Positions 18,009-25,324 of a stretch of 64,000 nucleotides of DNA are shown piece by piece. Each line of letters begins with the position of its first letter. Positions within the stretch are counted from its first letter, which is position 1. Below the pieces are notes generated by a model. It was not told the DNA's origin. It did not search any database and saw only the letters and a list, made by a program, of their open reading frames with translations. The position numbers and the translations under genes are program-made. Where the stretch lies: the NCBI RefSeq assembly GCF_002261345.1, contig NZ_NEVT01000009.1, forward strand, positions 186,001 through 250,000, read 5' to 3'. Origin of the DNA: Bordetella genomosp. 2. GTDB lineage: Bacteria > Pseudomonadota > Gammaproteobacteria > Burkholderiales > Burkholderiaceae_B.

Positions 18009-18523
18009 GCATGCAACTCGCCTATGCCGAGCGCCGGATCGATCCCGCCCGCGCCATTGCGCTGAAACTGGAGATCGAGGAGTTCAACGCCGACTACTGC
18101 GCGGCACTGGATGGCGGCCAGGTCGAGCGCTGGCCCGAGTTCTTCACGCGGGACGCGCTATACCGGGTCACGGCGCGCGAGAACGCCGAGCTCGGCCTGC
18201 CGGTCGGCCTGGTGTACGCCGAGGGCCGCGACATGATGCACGACCGCGCCGTCGCCATCGCCCGCACCCAGATGTTCGCGCCGCGCCACATGCTGCACCT
18301 GTTGAGCAATACGCGCGTCACGCACGAGTCGGCCGACGGCGAGATCGCGGCGACGGCCAGCTTCCTGCTGCTGCAGACACTGGTGGAAGGCCCCACCACC
18401 CTGCACCTGGCGGGGGTGTACTACGACCGCTACGCGCGGGAAGACGGCGTGCTGAAGCTGCGCGAACGGCAGGTGGTGTATGACACCACCATCCTGGCCA
18501 ACGACCTGGTGTACCCCGTCTGA
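18005..18523 (+). CDS. Rieske oxygenase beta subunit (PicB component)
   Basis: 172 aa, NTF2-fold small subunit of ring-hydroxylating oxygenases, typical length. The start ATG overlaps the alpha-subunit stop (ATGA), ensuring equal synthesis. Recognisable features are the acidic N-terminal helix EIEEFNADYCAALDGGQVERW and the C-terminal LKLRERQVVYDTTILANDL common to this subunit. It is structural in the alpha3beta3 complex. It is last in the plus-strand operon and converges with picF across a repeat. Confidence 0.92.
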   Translation: MSMQLAYAERRIDPARAIALKLEIEEFNADYCAALDGGQVERWPEFFTRDALYRVTARENAELGLPVGLVYAEGRDMMHDRAVAIARTQMFAPRHMLHLLSNTRVTHESADGEIAATASFLLLQTLVEGPTTLHLAGVYYDRYAREDGVLKLRERQVVYDTTILANDLVYPV

Positions 18524-18560
18524 GCGCCTGCCGCCCTGCCCGGGGGCAGGCGTCGCGGGA

Positions 18561-18648
18561 GGTGTCTGACACCCTGCGGGTGTCAGACACCGAGATGCGG
18601 CCAGGCCGCCCTCACGCAGCGGTGTCGGGCGCCCCGTGGCCTGACACC
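18561..18648. repeat. family-1 repeat: two GGTGTC hairpins between convergent operons
   Basis: Hairpin 1 has arms GGTGTCTGACACC (18561-18573) and GGTGTCAGACACC (18579-18591) around a 5-base loop. Hairpin 2 has arms at 18621-18630 and 18639-18648 with one G-T mismatch. It lies between the stops of the oxygenase beta gene and picF, where it could end or protect both transcripts. Confidence 0.85.
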
Positions 18649-18662
18649 TGTCCCGCCGCTTT

Positions 18663-19292
18663 CTACAGCCGCTCCAGCGCGGCCAGCGCTTCATCGCGGG
18701 GCATTACGGCGGCGTACTTCTGCTCCATGTCGAACAGGCTCGCCTCGTGCGGCGCCAGGGCGCGGTCGCCCACGCAGTCGGCCACCACCAGCGGGCGAAA
18801 GCCGTGCGACATGGCGTCGACCACGCTGGCGCGCACGCAGCCGCTGGTGACGGCGCCGGCCACCGCCAGGGTCTGCACCCCGCGCTGGGCCAGCCAGGCC
18901 GCCAGGCCGGTGCCGAAGAAGGCCGACGGCACGGTCTTGCGCACCACCAGCTCGCCGGCCTGCGGCGCCAGTTCGGGCACGATGGCGCTGTTGTGCGCCG
19001 CCTCCTTCAAGGTCAGCATGCCCGGCACCTTGAGGCTGAAGATATTGTGGTCGGCGTCGTCGTCGGCATAGACGATGCGGCTGTGCGCCACTGCCCAGCC
19101 GCGTTCGCGGGCGCGCCGCAGCAGCGGCACGGTACGCTCGATGGCCTGCGGGATATTGCCGCCGCCGAACACCGCCGGGTCGGCAAAGCCGTTGACGAAA
19201 TCGACGATCAGCAGGCCCACGGGCGCCTTCAGCTCGAGGCTGGCGCCGAAACCCTGGCGGCGATAGGTGCCGACTTCCCTGTCCACGCTCAT
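18663..19292 (-). CDS. picF: maleamate amidohydrolase (isochorismatase family, PicF/NicF)
   Basis: 209 aa from ATG 19292, whose ATGA overlaps the picD stop. The isochorismatase-family catalytic triad is visible: D31 in LLIVDFVNGF, K119 in VVRKTVPSAFFGT and C152 in VTSGCVRASV. NicF/PicF hydrolyses maleamate to maleate and ammonia, releasing the pyridine nitrogen. It is last in the minus-strand run picC-G-E-D-F, so the predicted steps are all together. N-carbamoylsarcosine amidase is the nearest alternative, unlikely beside picD and picE. Confidence 0.9.
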   Translation of the reverse strand: MSVDREVGTYRRQGFGASLELKAPVGLLIVDFVNGFADPAVFGGGNIPQAIERTVPLLRRARERGWAVAHSRIVYADDDADHNIFSLKVPGMLTLKEAAHNSAIVPELAPQAGELVVRKTVPSAFFGTGLAAWLAQRGVQTLAVAGAVTSGCVRASVVDAMSHGFRPLVVADCVGDRALAPHEASLFDMEQKYAAVMPRDEALAALERL

Positions 19293-20332
19293 GCCGCTTC
19301 TCCGTCCAGGACCTTGCCGTTGGCCACCACGTCCACGCCGTCCAGCCTCACCGTGCAGCGGCGCAGCGGAATGTCGATGTGGCAGGTGGTGGTGCGCGAG
19401 CCGCCCGCCTCGTTGTTGGGGCCCAGCGAGAACAGGAAGTTGCCCTCGTAGGCGCGCGCATCCATGCCGATGGTGGCCTCGCGGTCGTACAGGCCCAGCG
19501 TGGTCCAGTGGGCGCGCGGCTGCAGGCCCCAGCCGATATGCGATATGGCATAGGCCTCCGGGTCCTTGAACGAGGCCACGTACTCGCGCAGCAGCTCGGC
19601 ATCCACGCCGCCCTCGATGCGGGTGGCATAGCCGTTTTCCACGGTCAGGCGCACCGGCTCGGCCACATAGCACTTCTGCGGCAGCAGGATGTCGCCGCGG
19701 TCCAGCACGATGGTGCCGTTGGCGCCGCCCTCGTTCGGCCAGGTCAGCACGAAGCCGCTGGGCCAGTGGTCCCAGCGGCCCGGCTCATCGACGAAACCGT
19801 ACTCGCTGATGGCCGGGAACTCGCCCAGCGGGCAGCGCAGGTCGGTGCCGGCCGCCGACACCACGGTCATCTCGCGCGCCTGCGACAGACGCGCGGCGGC
19901 GCGCTTGACGCGCGCGCGATCCGCCTCGGTGGGCACCAGCCGGGCCAGCACCTCGGGCGGCTCGACCGCCAGCAGGATCTTGGTGCCGGTCTGCAGGATC
20001 TCGTGCTGCTCGGGCGAGAACAGCAGCGTCATCAGGTCCAGCACCAGGTCGCTTTCCTTCAGCGCGGCGATGGCCGCCCGATTGCCGGTCAGCGGGGTGG
20101 TGCCCAGGTAGGCCAGCGAATCGCGGCTCAGCGCCTTTGCGCCATTGACCGGCGGCAGGTCCAGCCGGTTGACCACCGCGCCCATCGACTGGGCGGCGAT
20201 CAGGGCCGTGGACAGGTTCTGCGGGTGGGTGGCGGCGCTGGTCAGGATGGTGACCGTCTGGCCGGCCTGCAAGTTGGACAATGTCAGCACCTGCTTCCAG
20301 GCGCTGATCATTTCATGATCGCTCACGGGCAT
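19289..20332 (-). CDS. picD: 2,5-dihydroxypyridine 5,6-dioxygenase (PicD/NicX)
   Basis: 347 aa, a NicX-type enzyme of the M29 aminopeptidase-like fold. It is an unusual Fe(II) extradiol dioxygenase that opens 2,5-dihydroxypyridine to N-formylmaleamate. The metal ligands known from Pseudomonas NicX (His265, His318, Asp320 as I recall) fall at the same numbers here: H265 in AISHIGWG, then H318 and D320 in TTCHIDIPL. Thirteen bases separate it from the deformylase gene upstream. Its presence fixes 2,5-dihydroxypyridine as the pathway hub, shared by nicotinate and picolinate breakdown. Confidence 0.93.
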   Translation of the reverse strand: MPVSDHEMISAWKQVLTLSNLQAGQTVTILTSAATHPQNLSTALIAAQSMGAVVNRLDLPPVNGAKALSRDSLAYLGTTPLTGNRAAIAALKESDLVLDLMTLLFSPEQHEILQTGTKILLAVEPPEVLARLVPTEADRARVKRAAARLSQAREMTVVSAAGTDLRCPLGEFPAISEYGFVDEPGRWDHWPSGFVLTWPNEGGANGTIVLDRGDILLPQKCYVAEPVRLTVENGYATRIEGGVDAELLREYVASFKDPEAYAISHIGWGLQPRAHWTTLGLYDREATIGMDARAYEGNFLFSLGPNNEAGGSRTTTCHIDIPLRRCTVRLDGVDVVANGKVLDGEAA

Positions 20333-20345
20333 GATGGGCTCCTTG

Positions 20346-21158
20346 TCAAAGCGGGGCGCCGAGGAAGTCGCCGAAGGCGGCGTAGAAACCCGCCTCGTTG
20401 TCCCAGGGGATCATGTGGCCGGCGCCGGCCACCCGCACATGGGCCACGCCGGGCGCCAGCTGCTGGATCTCGCGCACGTCCTCGTCGCGCACCACGTCGC
20501 CGCGCTCGGCCGTCACCAGCAGGCCGGGCACGCGCAGCGCGGGCAGGTCGGCATGAATATCGTCGCGCTGGAAGCCGTCGAAGCTCGCCAGAATGGCCCG
20601 CTCGTCGCAGGTATGCAGCCACTGGGCGCGCAGCCGCAGCTGCTCTTCGGTCCAGGTCGGGCAATAGACCCGCATGTCCTCGGCGCTCATGCCGGCGCGC
20701 GCTTCGGCCATGGAGCCCACGTACCACGGCAGTTTGGCGGGGTACGGCCGGCGGCCGGGGCCCGAGACGGGCGGGTCCACCATGACCAGCCGCGCCAGGC
20801 CCGGCGGCTGGGCGCGCGCGGCGCGAATGCCGATGCGCGCGCCCATCGAATGTCCCACCAGGCTGTAGCGCGCCAGGCCCAGCGCCTGGGCGAAGGCGAC
20901 GACATCGGCGGCCTGCGCGTCCAGGCTGTAGTCCAGGCTGTCCGAAGCCTCCGACAAGCCGCGGCCGCGCACATCCAGAACGTAGGTATCGAACACGGCG
21001 CCGAAGCGCTCGCCGACGAACCCCCAGGTCACCGCCGGGCTGGTGATGCCCGGCACGATGATCACCGGGTCCGCGCCCTCGCGCGCGCCGCCGTAGCGCA
21101 GGTAGTGCTGGCGGATGCCGTTGGCGCGCACGTGGGCGCCATAGAGATAGGTGCTCAT
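20346..21158 (-). CDS. picE: N-formylmaleamate deformylase (alpha/beta hydrolase, PicE/NicD)
   Basis: 270 aa alpha/beta-hydrolase. The nucleophile elbow GHSMG places the serine at S104. D128 (in MVDPPVSGP) and H248 (in GAGHMIPWDN) complete the triad, with the same spacing as the Pseudomonas NicD triad. It removes formate from N-formylmaleamate to give maleamate. It lies between picG and picD in the minus-strand pathway run, with short gaps (25 and 13 bp). Confidence 0.9.
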   Translation of the reverse strand: MSTYLYGAHVRANGIRQHYLRYGGAREGADPVIIVPGITSPAVTWGFVGERFGAVFDTYVLDVRGRGLSEASDSLDYSLDAQAADVVAFAQALGLARYSLVGHSMGARIGIRAARAQPPGLARLVMVDPPVSGPGRRPYPAKLPWYVGSMAEARAGMSAEDMRVYCPTWTEEQLRLRAQWLHTCDERAILASFDGFQRDDIHADLPALRVPGLLVTAERGDVVRDEDVREIQQLAPGVAHVRVAGAGHMIPWDNEAGFYAAFGDFLGAPL

Positions 21159-21183
21159 GGTTGCTCCCCTTGTCCGCGCCCGC

Positions 21184-21936
21184 TCAGTACGCGCCCGACA
21201 GCAGCGCGCCGGCGCCGGGCACCACCGGCTCCAGGTCCAGCGCCTTGAGCATGGCGTAGGTCGTGGCCACCGCGGCGGTGACCACCGGCTTGCCGGTCAG
21301 CGCCTCGACCTTGGCGATGGCCGGCAGCGACGGCATCTGCACGCAGGCCGACAACACGATCGCATCGACCCCGCGCGTGTCCATCTGCGCCACGATCCCG
21401 GGCAGGCGCGCCGGATCGTGCCGCCCCACCTCCAGGTTGTCGGGGATCTCCAGCGCGCGGTAGTCGGCCACCTCGTAGCCTTCGTTGCGGATGTAGTCCA
21501 CCACCAGCTCGGTCAGCGGCTTCATATAGGGCGCCACCACGGCGATGCGCCGCGCGCCGATGACTTGCAGCCCGTTGACCAGCGCGCCGGCGCTGGTGAT
21601 CACCGGCGCGTCGGCGCCGTTGGCGGCGGTATGCGCCTGCAGCCGCTGTTCCGAGACCCGGTGGTAACCGTGCCCCATCGCCATGATGGCCACCAGGCAG
21701 GCATAGCCCAGCACGTCGACCCGCGCGTCGCTCAGCTCCACCGCGCAGCGGTCGGATTCGGCGTCCATGGCGGCCAGTTCCTCCTTGACCACCTTCTTCA
21801 TGCGCATGCGGCTGGAATGAAAAGTGAAGCGCTCCGGCCGGATCTGCTGGCGCGCCATCAGCATGGCCGGAATCTCGGTTTCCATCGTGGTGTTGGAACT
21901 CGGCACGATCTGGCCGATGCGGTAGGTCTTCTGCAT
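21184..21936 (-). CDS. picG: maleate cis-trans isomerase (PicG/NicE)
   Basis: 250 aa of the Asp/Glu racemase superfamily. The two catalytic cysteines expected in maleate isomerases appear as C80 (LGYACLVAIM) and C198 (LSACVQMPSL), with the N-terminal phosphate/carboxylate loop VPSSNTTMETE at residues 11-21. It converts maleate to fumarate, which enters the TCA cycle. It starts 25 bp after the picC stop. In the reported Alcaligenes cluster picG is, as I recall, not in the main string, so having it inside the run is a local difference. Confidence 0.92.
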   Translation of the reverse strand: MQKTYRIGQIVPSSNTTMETEIPAMLMARQQIRPERFTFHSSRMRMKKVVKEELAAMDAESDRCAVELSDARVDVLGYACLVAIMAMGHGYHRVSEQRLQAHTAANGADAPVITSAGALVNGLQVIGARRIAVVAPYMKPLTELVVDYIRNEGYEVADYRALEIPDNLEVGRHDPARLPGIVAQMDTRGVDAIVLSACVQMPSLPAIAKVEALTGKPVVTAAVATTYAMLKALDLEPVVPGAGALLSGAY

Positions 21937-21961
21937 GTCGTCCTCCGTGGGCGTCGGATGG

Positions 21962-22924
21962 TCAGAGTTTGAACAGGCGCTGGGCGTTGCCGCGACAGAC
22001 CAGCTCGCGGGTGGCTTCGTCCAGCGGCGCGGTCTCGATGAATTCCACCGCCAGCTCGGTGGACTCGTACGGATAATCGATGGAGAACATCACCGCTTCG
22101 GCGCCCATCTCGGCAATGGCGCCCACCAGCGTGGCGTGCGAACACACGCCGGAAGTGGTGATCAGGACGTTGGCGCCGATGTACTCGGATGGCTTGCGCT
22201 GCAGCTTGACGCCGTAGGGATAGGCGGCGAAGCGGCTGTCGAACCGCCAGCGCTGGAACGGCAGGCCCTCGCCCATGTGCCCCAGGATGAGCTTCACCCC
22301 GGGATAGCGGTCGAACACGCCGCCGAAGATCAGGCGCAGCGTGTGGGTGGCGGTCTCGACCCCCCAGCCCCAGGTGGCGCCGGCCAGTTCCGGGTGCCCG
22401 CGGTAGGCGTGCGGCTCGACATACGCGTAGAACGGATGCAGGTACAGGGGCACGTCGAGGTCCTGCAGGCGTTGCCAGAATACGTCGTAGGCAGGGTCGT
22501 CGTAGTACACGCCGTTGGTGTGGCCGTTGACCAGCGCGCCCTTGAAGCCCAGCTCGGTGACGGCGCGCTCCAGTTCGGCGGCGGCGGTGGCCGGGTCATG
22601 CATGGGCAGCGTGGCAAACGCGCCGTAGCGATCGGGGCGCTGCGCGACCTGCCCGGCCAGGAAATCGTTGTTCTCGCGCGCCCGCTTGAGGGCGATGGCG
22701 GGGTCGCGCTCGCCCTGCACGCCGGGGCCGGTCTGCGACAAGATGACATAGTCGATCCCGGCGCGGTCCATCAGGTCCAGCCGGTCCTGGCCGAAATCCG
22801 TCAGCCGGGCGCCCAGCTCGGCCGCGGTGGCCGGGTCCAGGTGCTGGACGAAGGCCCGTGAATAGTCCCCGAATCCGACCGCCGTGTAGTGCTCCTCGAA
22901 GGCAATCTTGCGCACTCTCGTCAT
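21962..22924 (-). CDS. picC: 3,6-dihydroxypicolinate decarboxylase (amidohydrolase-2 family, PicC)
   Basis: 320 aa ACMSD/gamma-resorcylate decarboxylase-type amidohydrolase. The N-terminal metal motif is the decarboxylase form E-E-H (residues 10-12). Other candidate ligands are H163 (YLHPFY), H216 (LGHMGEG) and D283 (SIDYPYES). These non-oxidative decarboxylases act on hydroxylated aromatic acids. Here the inferred step is 3,6-dihydroxypicolinate to 2,5-dihydroxypyridine. It is first in the minus-strand picC-G-E-D-F run, with three PicR-like boxes 56-165 bp upstream. This gene is what separates a picolinate pathway from a nicotinate one. Confidence 0.85.
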   Translation of the reverse strand: MTRVRKIAFEEHYTAVGFGDYSRAFVQHLDPATAAELGARLTDFGQDRLDLMDRAGIDYVILSQTGPGVQGERDPAIALKRARENNDFLAGQVAQRPDRYGAFATLPMHDPATAAAELERAVTELGFKGALVNGHTNGVYYDDPAYDVFWQRLQDLDVPLYLHPFYAYVEPHAYRGHPELAGATWGWGVETATHTLRLIFGGVFDRYPGVKLILGHMGEGLPFQRWRFDSRFAAYPYGVKLQRKPSEYIGANVLITTSGVCSHATLVGAIAEMGAEAVMFSIDYPYESTELAVEFIETAPLDEATRELVCRGNAQRLFKL

Positions 22925-22979
22925 TCCTCTACTCCCCTGGGGATGCGGCCGTCGTTGCCGTGGCCATCCGGTCAGTTAA

Positions 22980-22991
22980 TCAGCATACTGA
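22980..22991. promoter_or_regulatory. PicR-like operator box upstream of picC
   Basis: TCAGCATACTGA, 55 bp before the picC start, placed where a sigma-70 promoter or start site would be. It is identical to two other boxes in the locus (14784 and 23078). Confidence 0.72.
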
Positions 22992-23057
22992 ATATATGCG
23001 ACGGTTGCCGCCGCCACCATCGTGCCGCCGCCACGCCGGCAGCGGCCTCGATTTATT

Positions 23058-23089
23058 TCAGTATACTGATTTTATACTCAGCATACTGA
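23058..23089. promoter_or_regulatory. pair of PicR-like operator boxes in the picR-picC gap
   Basis: TCAGTATACTGA (23058-23069) is a perfect palindrome, and TCAGCATACTGA lies at 23078-23089. Centres are 20 bp apart, the same spacing as the pair at 14764-14795. The stretch around them is strongly A/T-rich and contains TATACT and TATAAA-like hexamers on the minus strand, consistent with a picC promoter overlapped by repressor sites. Confidence 0.75.
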
Positions 23090-23200
23090 CAAATAAAAGG
23101 GATTTTTGGGGATCGTGCACAGGGTTATCCCGCCCCTCTCCCCGGGTCCAGGGAAGGGGCCTGGACGAAAACCGCCGGCGGGAAAAGACGCGGGACGGCC

Positions 23201-23734
23201 TCAGAAGGTCTTGAGGGCCGTCCGGCTGTACTGGTTATTGGCCTCGACCAGCGTCGACAGCAGCTTCATGAAGATCTCGCGGTTGCGCGGCGTCAGCGGC
23301 TCGAGCAGGCGCTGCTGGGCGCGCGCCATGCCGCCCTGCAGCAGGCCCATGATGCGCAGGCCTTCCTGGGTGATCACCGCCTGCCGCGACCGCTTGTCGT
23401 TGGGATTGACGCGGCGCTCGACCAGGCCGCGCTCCTGCAGGCGCTTGATCACGTCCGCCGTGGTGGTGCGGTCCAGGCCGAGCTCCATGCCGATGGCGGT
23501 CTGGTCCAGCCAGGGGCTGAGCGACAGCGCGGTCAGCACCCCGTACTGCACCGGGGTGACGTTCTGGGTCTTGCACTCTTCGTAGAACAGCGCGTAGTGG
23601 ATCTGGTTGAGCCGGCGCACCAGGTAGCCGGGGCGCGACCAGAGCACCTGCTTGGCCGGGTCGAAGACCGTGCTTTCGGAAGGCCGGGAAGCGCCGCGCG
23701 CCTTTTTGCTTGCCTGGTTGTCTCGTTCCGGCAT
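23201..23734 (-). CDS. picR: MarR-family repressor of the picolinate locus (PicR)
   Basis: 177 aa. The winged helix-turn-helix spans about residues 60-125 (TPVQYGVLTALSLSPWLDQT then LGLDRTTTADVIKRLQERGLVERR), with the MarR wing NPNDKRSRQAVI. The N-terminal helix LNQIHYALFYEEC is also seen in the NicR/BpsR group that responds to hydroxylated pyridine acids. It lies 276 bp upstream of picC on the same strand, with three boxes between and one box before its own start, predicting self-regulation. The expected inducer is a pathway intermediate such as 6-hydroxypicolinate (inference). Confidence 0.87.
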   Translation of the reverse strand: MPERDNQASKKARGASRPSESTVFDPAKQVLWSRPGYLVRRLNQIHYALFYEECKTQNVTPVQYGVLTALSLSPWLDQTAIGMELGLDRTTTADVIKRLQERGLVERRVNPNDKRSRQAVITQEGLRIMGLLQGGMARAQQRLLEPLTPRNREIFMKLLSTLVEANNQYSRTALKTF

Positions 23735-23755
23735 GGAAAACGTAGCCTTATATTG

Positions 23756-23767
23756 TTAGTACACTGA
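23756..23767. promoter_or_regulatory. PicR-like operator box before picR
   Basis: TTAGTACACTGA, one base off the TCAG-N4-CTGA form, ending 21 bp upstream of the picR ATG at 23734. It suggests autorepression. It sits in the 68-bp gap after trkH. Confidence 0.6.
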
Positions 23768-23802
23768 ATATTACACCACCACCATGAAGTGGCCTTTACA
23801 GG

Positions 23803-25272
23803 CTATTTTCGCCAGAACATCGGCGTGAACAACACCATTACGGTCAATAATTCGAGCCGGCCGATCAGCATCGCGAAGGTGCAGACCCAGGTCTGGAAGT
23901 CGGTCAGTACCGAGAAATTGCCCATCGGGCCCACGGGTCCCAGGCCCGGGCCGGTATTGTTGATGCTGGCGATGACCGCCGAGAAGGCCGTGACGGGCTC
24001 CAGGCCCGACACCAGCAGCAGGCTGGTGAGCACCCCGATCGACAGGCCGTAGGCCACCATGAAGGCCAGCACCGAGGCCATGACGCGCGGGTTCACCAGC
24101 CGCCCGCCCACGCGGATGGGGCTGACCGCCTGCGGATGCAGCATGGTGACCAGCTCGTTGCGGGCCTGCTTGACCAGCAGCACGGCGCGGATCATCTTGA
24201 TGCCGCCGCCGGTCGAGCCGGCCGAGGTCACGAAGCCCGACAGCAGCAGCATGGTGAGCGGCGCGATCAGCGGCCAGGCGGCGTAGTCCACATTGGCGAA
24301 GCCGGTGGTGGTGGCCACCGAGATGGTATTGAACATGCCGTAGCGCAGGGCCTCCAGCGGCTCGTCGTAGATGCCGCGGAAATACAGGTACGCCGAGATC
24401 ACCGCCCCGGCGCCCAGCATGATGACCAGGTAGGGAATGGTCTGCGGGCAGACCAGGTAGGCGCGGATGCGTCCCTGGCGCAGCGCGCTGAAATGGGTGG
24501 CGAAGTTGATGCCGGCCAGCGTCATGAAGACCATGGCGACCAGTTCGACCGGCACCGAGTCGAAATGCGCGAAGCCATCGTCGCGATTGGAAAACCCACC
24601 CAGGCCCATGGTGGTGGCGGTATGGCACCAGGCGTCGAACCACGACAGCCCGACGCCGCGGTAAGCGACCAGGCACAGCAGCGACATGCCGAAATAGACG
24701 CCGTACAAGGCCTTGGCGGTGCTGGCGATGCGCGGCGTCAGGCGCTCGTCTTTCATGGGGCCGGGGGTCTCGGCGCGCACCACCTGGTGCCCGCCCACGC
24801 CCAGCAGCGGCATGATGGCCACCGCCAGCACCAGGATGCCCAGGCCGCCGATCCACACCAGCGTGACGCGCCACAGGTTGATGGACGGCGGCAGCTTGTC
24901 CAGGCCGGTCAGCACGGTGGCGCCGGTGGTGGTCAGGCCGGACATGGCCTCGAAATACGCGTCGGTGAACGACAGCGGCAGGCCGGCGCGGTCGAAATAG
25001 ATCAGCAGCGGAATGGCCGCCAGCAGCGGCAGCGCGGCCCATACCACCGACACCAGCAGGAAGCCGTCGCGCGCGTGCAGCTCGCTGCGGCAGCGGCGCG
25101 TCACCGCCCAGACCGCCGCCCCGCCGCCGAAGGCCAGCAGGAAGCCGTCGAGGAACGCGGTAAAGCCGCCGTCGTCGCCGATGTAGGCCATCAGCAGCGG
25201 CAGCAGCATGGTGAGCGAGAACACGACCATGGTCAGGCCGGCCACGTAGAAGGTCGCCAGCAAGCGCTTCAT
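23803..25272 (-). CDS. trkH: Trk potassium uptake membrane subunit TrkH
   Basis: 489 aa, polytopic. The four pore-loop repeats of the K+ channel-like fold can be read: GLTTTGATVLTG, TATTMGLGGFSN, SVATTTGFANVD and TSAGSTGGGIKMIR, the last being the strongest TrkH signature. It imports K+ driven by the membrane potential and is gated by TrkA. It begins 52 bp after the trkA stop. It ends 68 bp before picR, so read-through from trkH into the picolinate locus is physically possible; no clear terminator is seen. Confidence 0.95.
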   Translation of the reverse strand: MKRLLATFYVAGLTMVVFSLTMLLPLLMAYIGDDGGFTAFLDGFLLAFGGGAAVWAVTRRCRSELHARDGFLLVSVVWAALPLLAAIPLLIYFDRAGLPLSFTDAYFEAMSGLTTTGATVLTGLDKLPPSINLWRVTLVWIGGLGILVLAVAIMPLLGVGGHQVVRAETPGPMKDERLTPRIASTAKALYGVYFGMSLLCLVAYRGVGLSWFDAWCHTATTMGLGGFSNRDDGFAHFDSVPVELVAMVFMTLAGINFATHFSALRQGRIRAYLVCPQTIPYLVIMLGAGAVISAYLYFRGIYDEPLEALRYGMFNTISVATTTGFANVDYAAWPLIAPLTMLLLSGFVTSAGSTGGGIKMIRAVLLVKQARNELVTMLHPQAVSPIRVGGRLVNPRVMASVLAFMVAYGLSIGVLTSLLLVSGLEPVTAFSAVIASINNTGPGLGPVGPMGNFSVLTDFQTWVCTFAMLIGRLELLTVMVLFTPMFWRK

Positions 25273-25324
25273 GCGATCCGCTCAACGTGCGTGGCCGTAT
25301 GGCGCATGGATGGTCCGTCCGCGG

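Noticed and set aside
15055-23734. Nicotinate (nic) degradation locus
   Set aside because: Lower-pathway genes are shared, but there is no NicC-type flavin monooxygenase, and a Rieske oxygenase plus an amidohydrolase decarboxylase are present, which fit picolinate.
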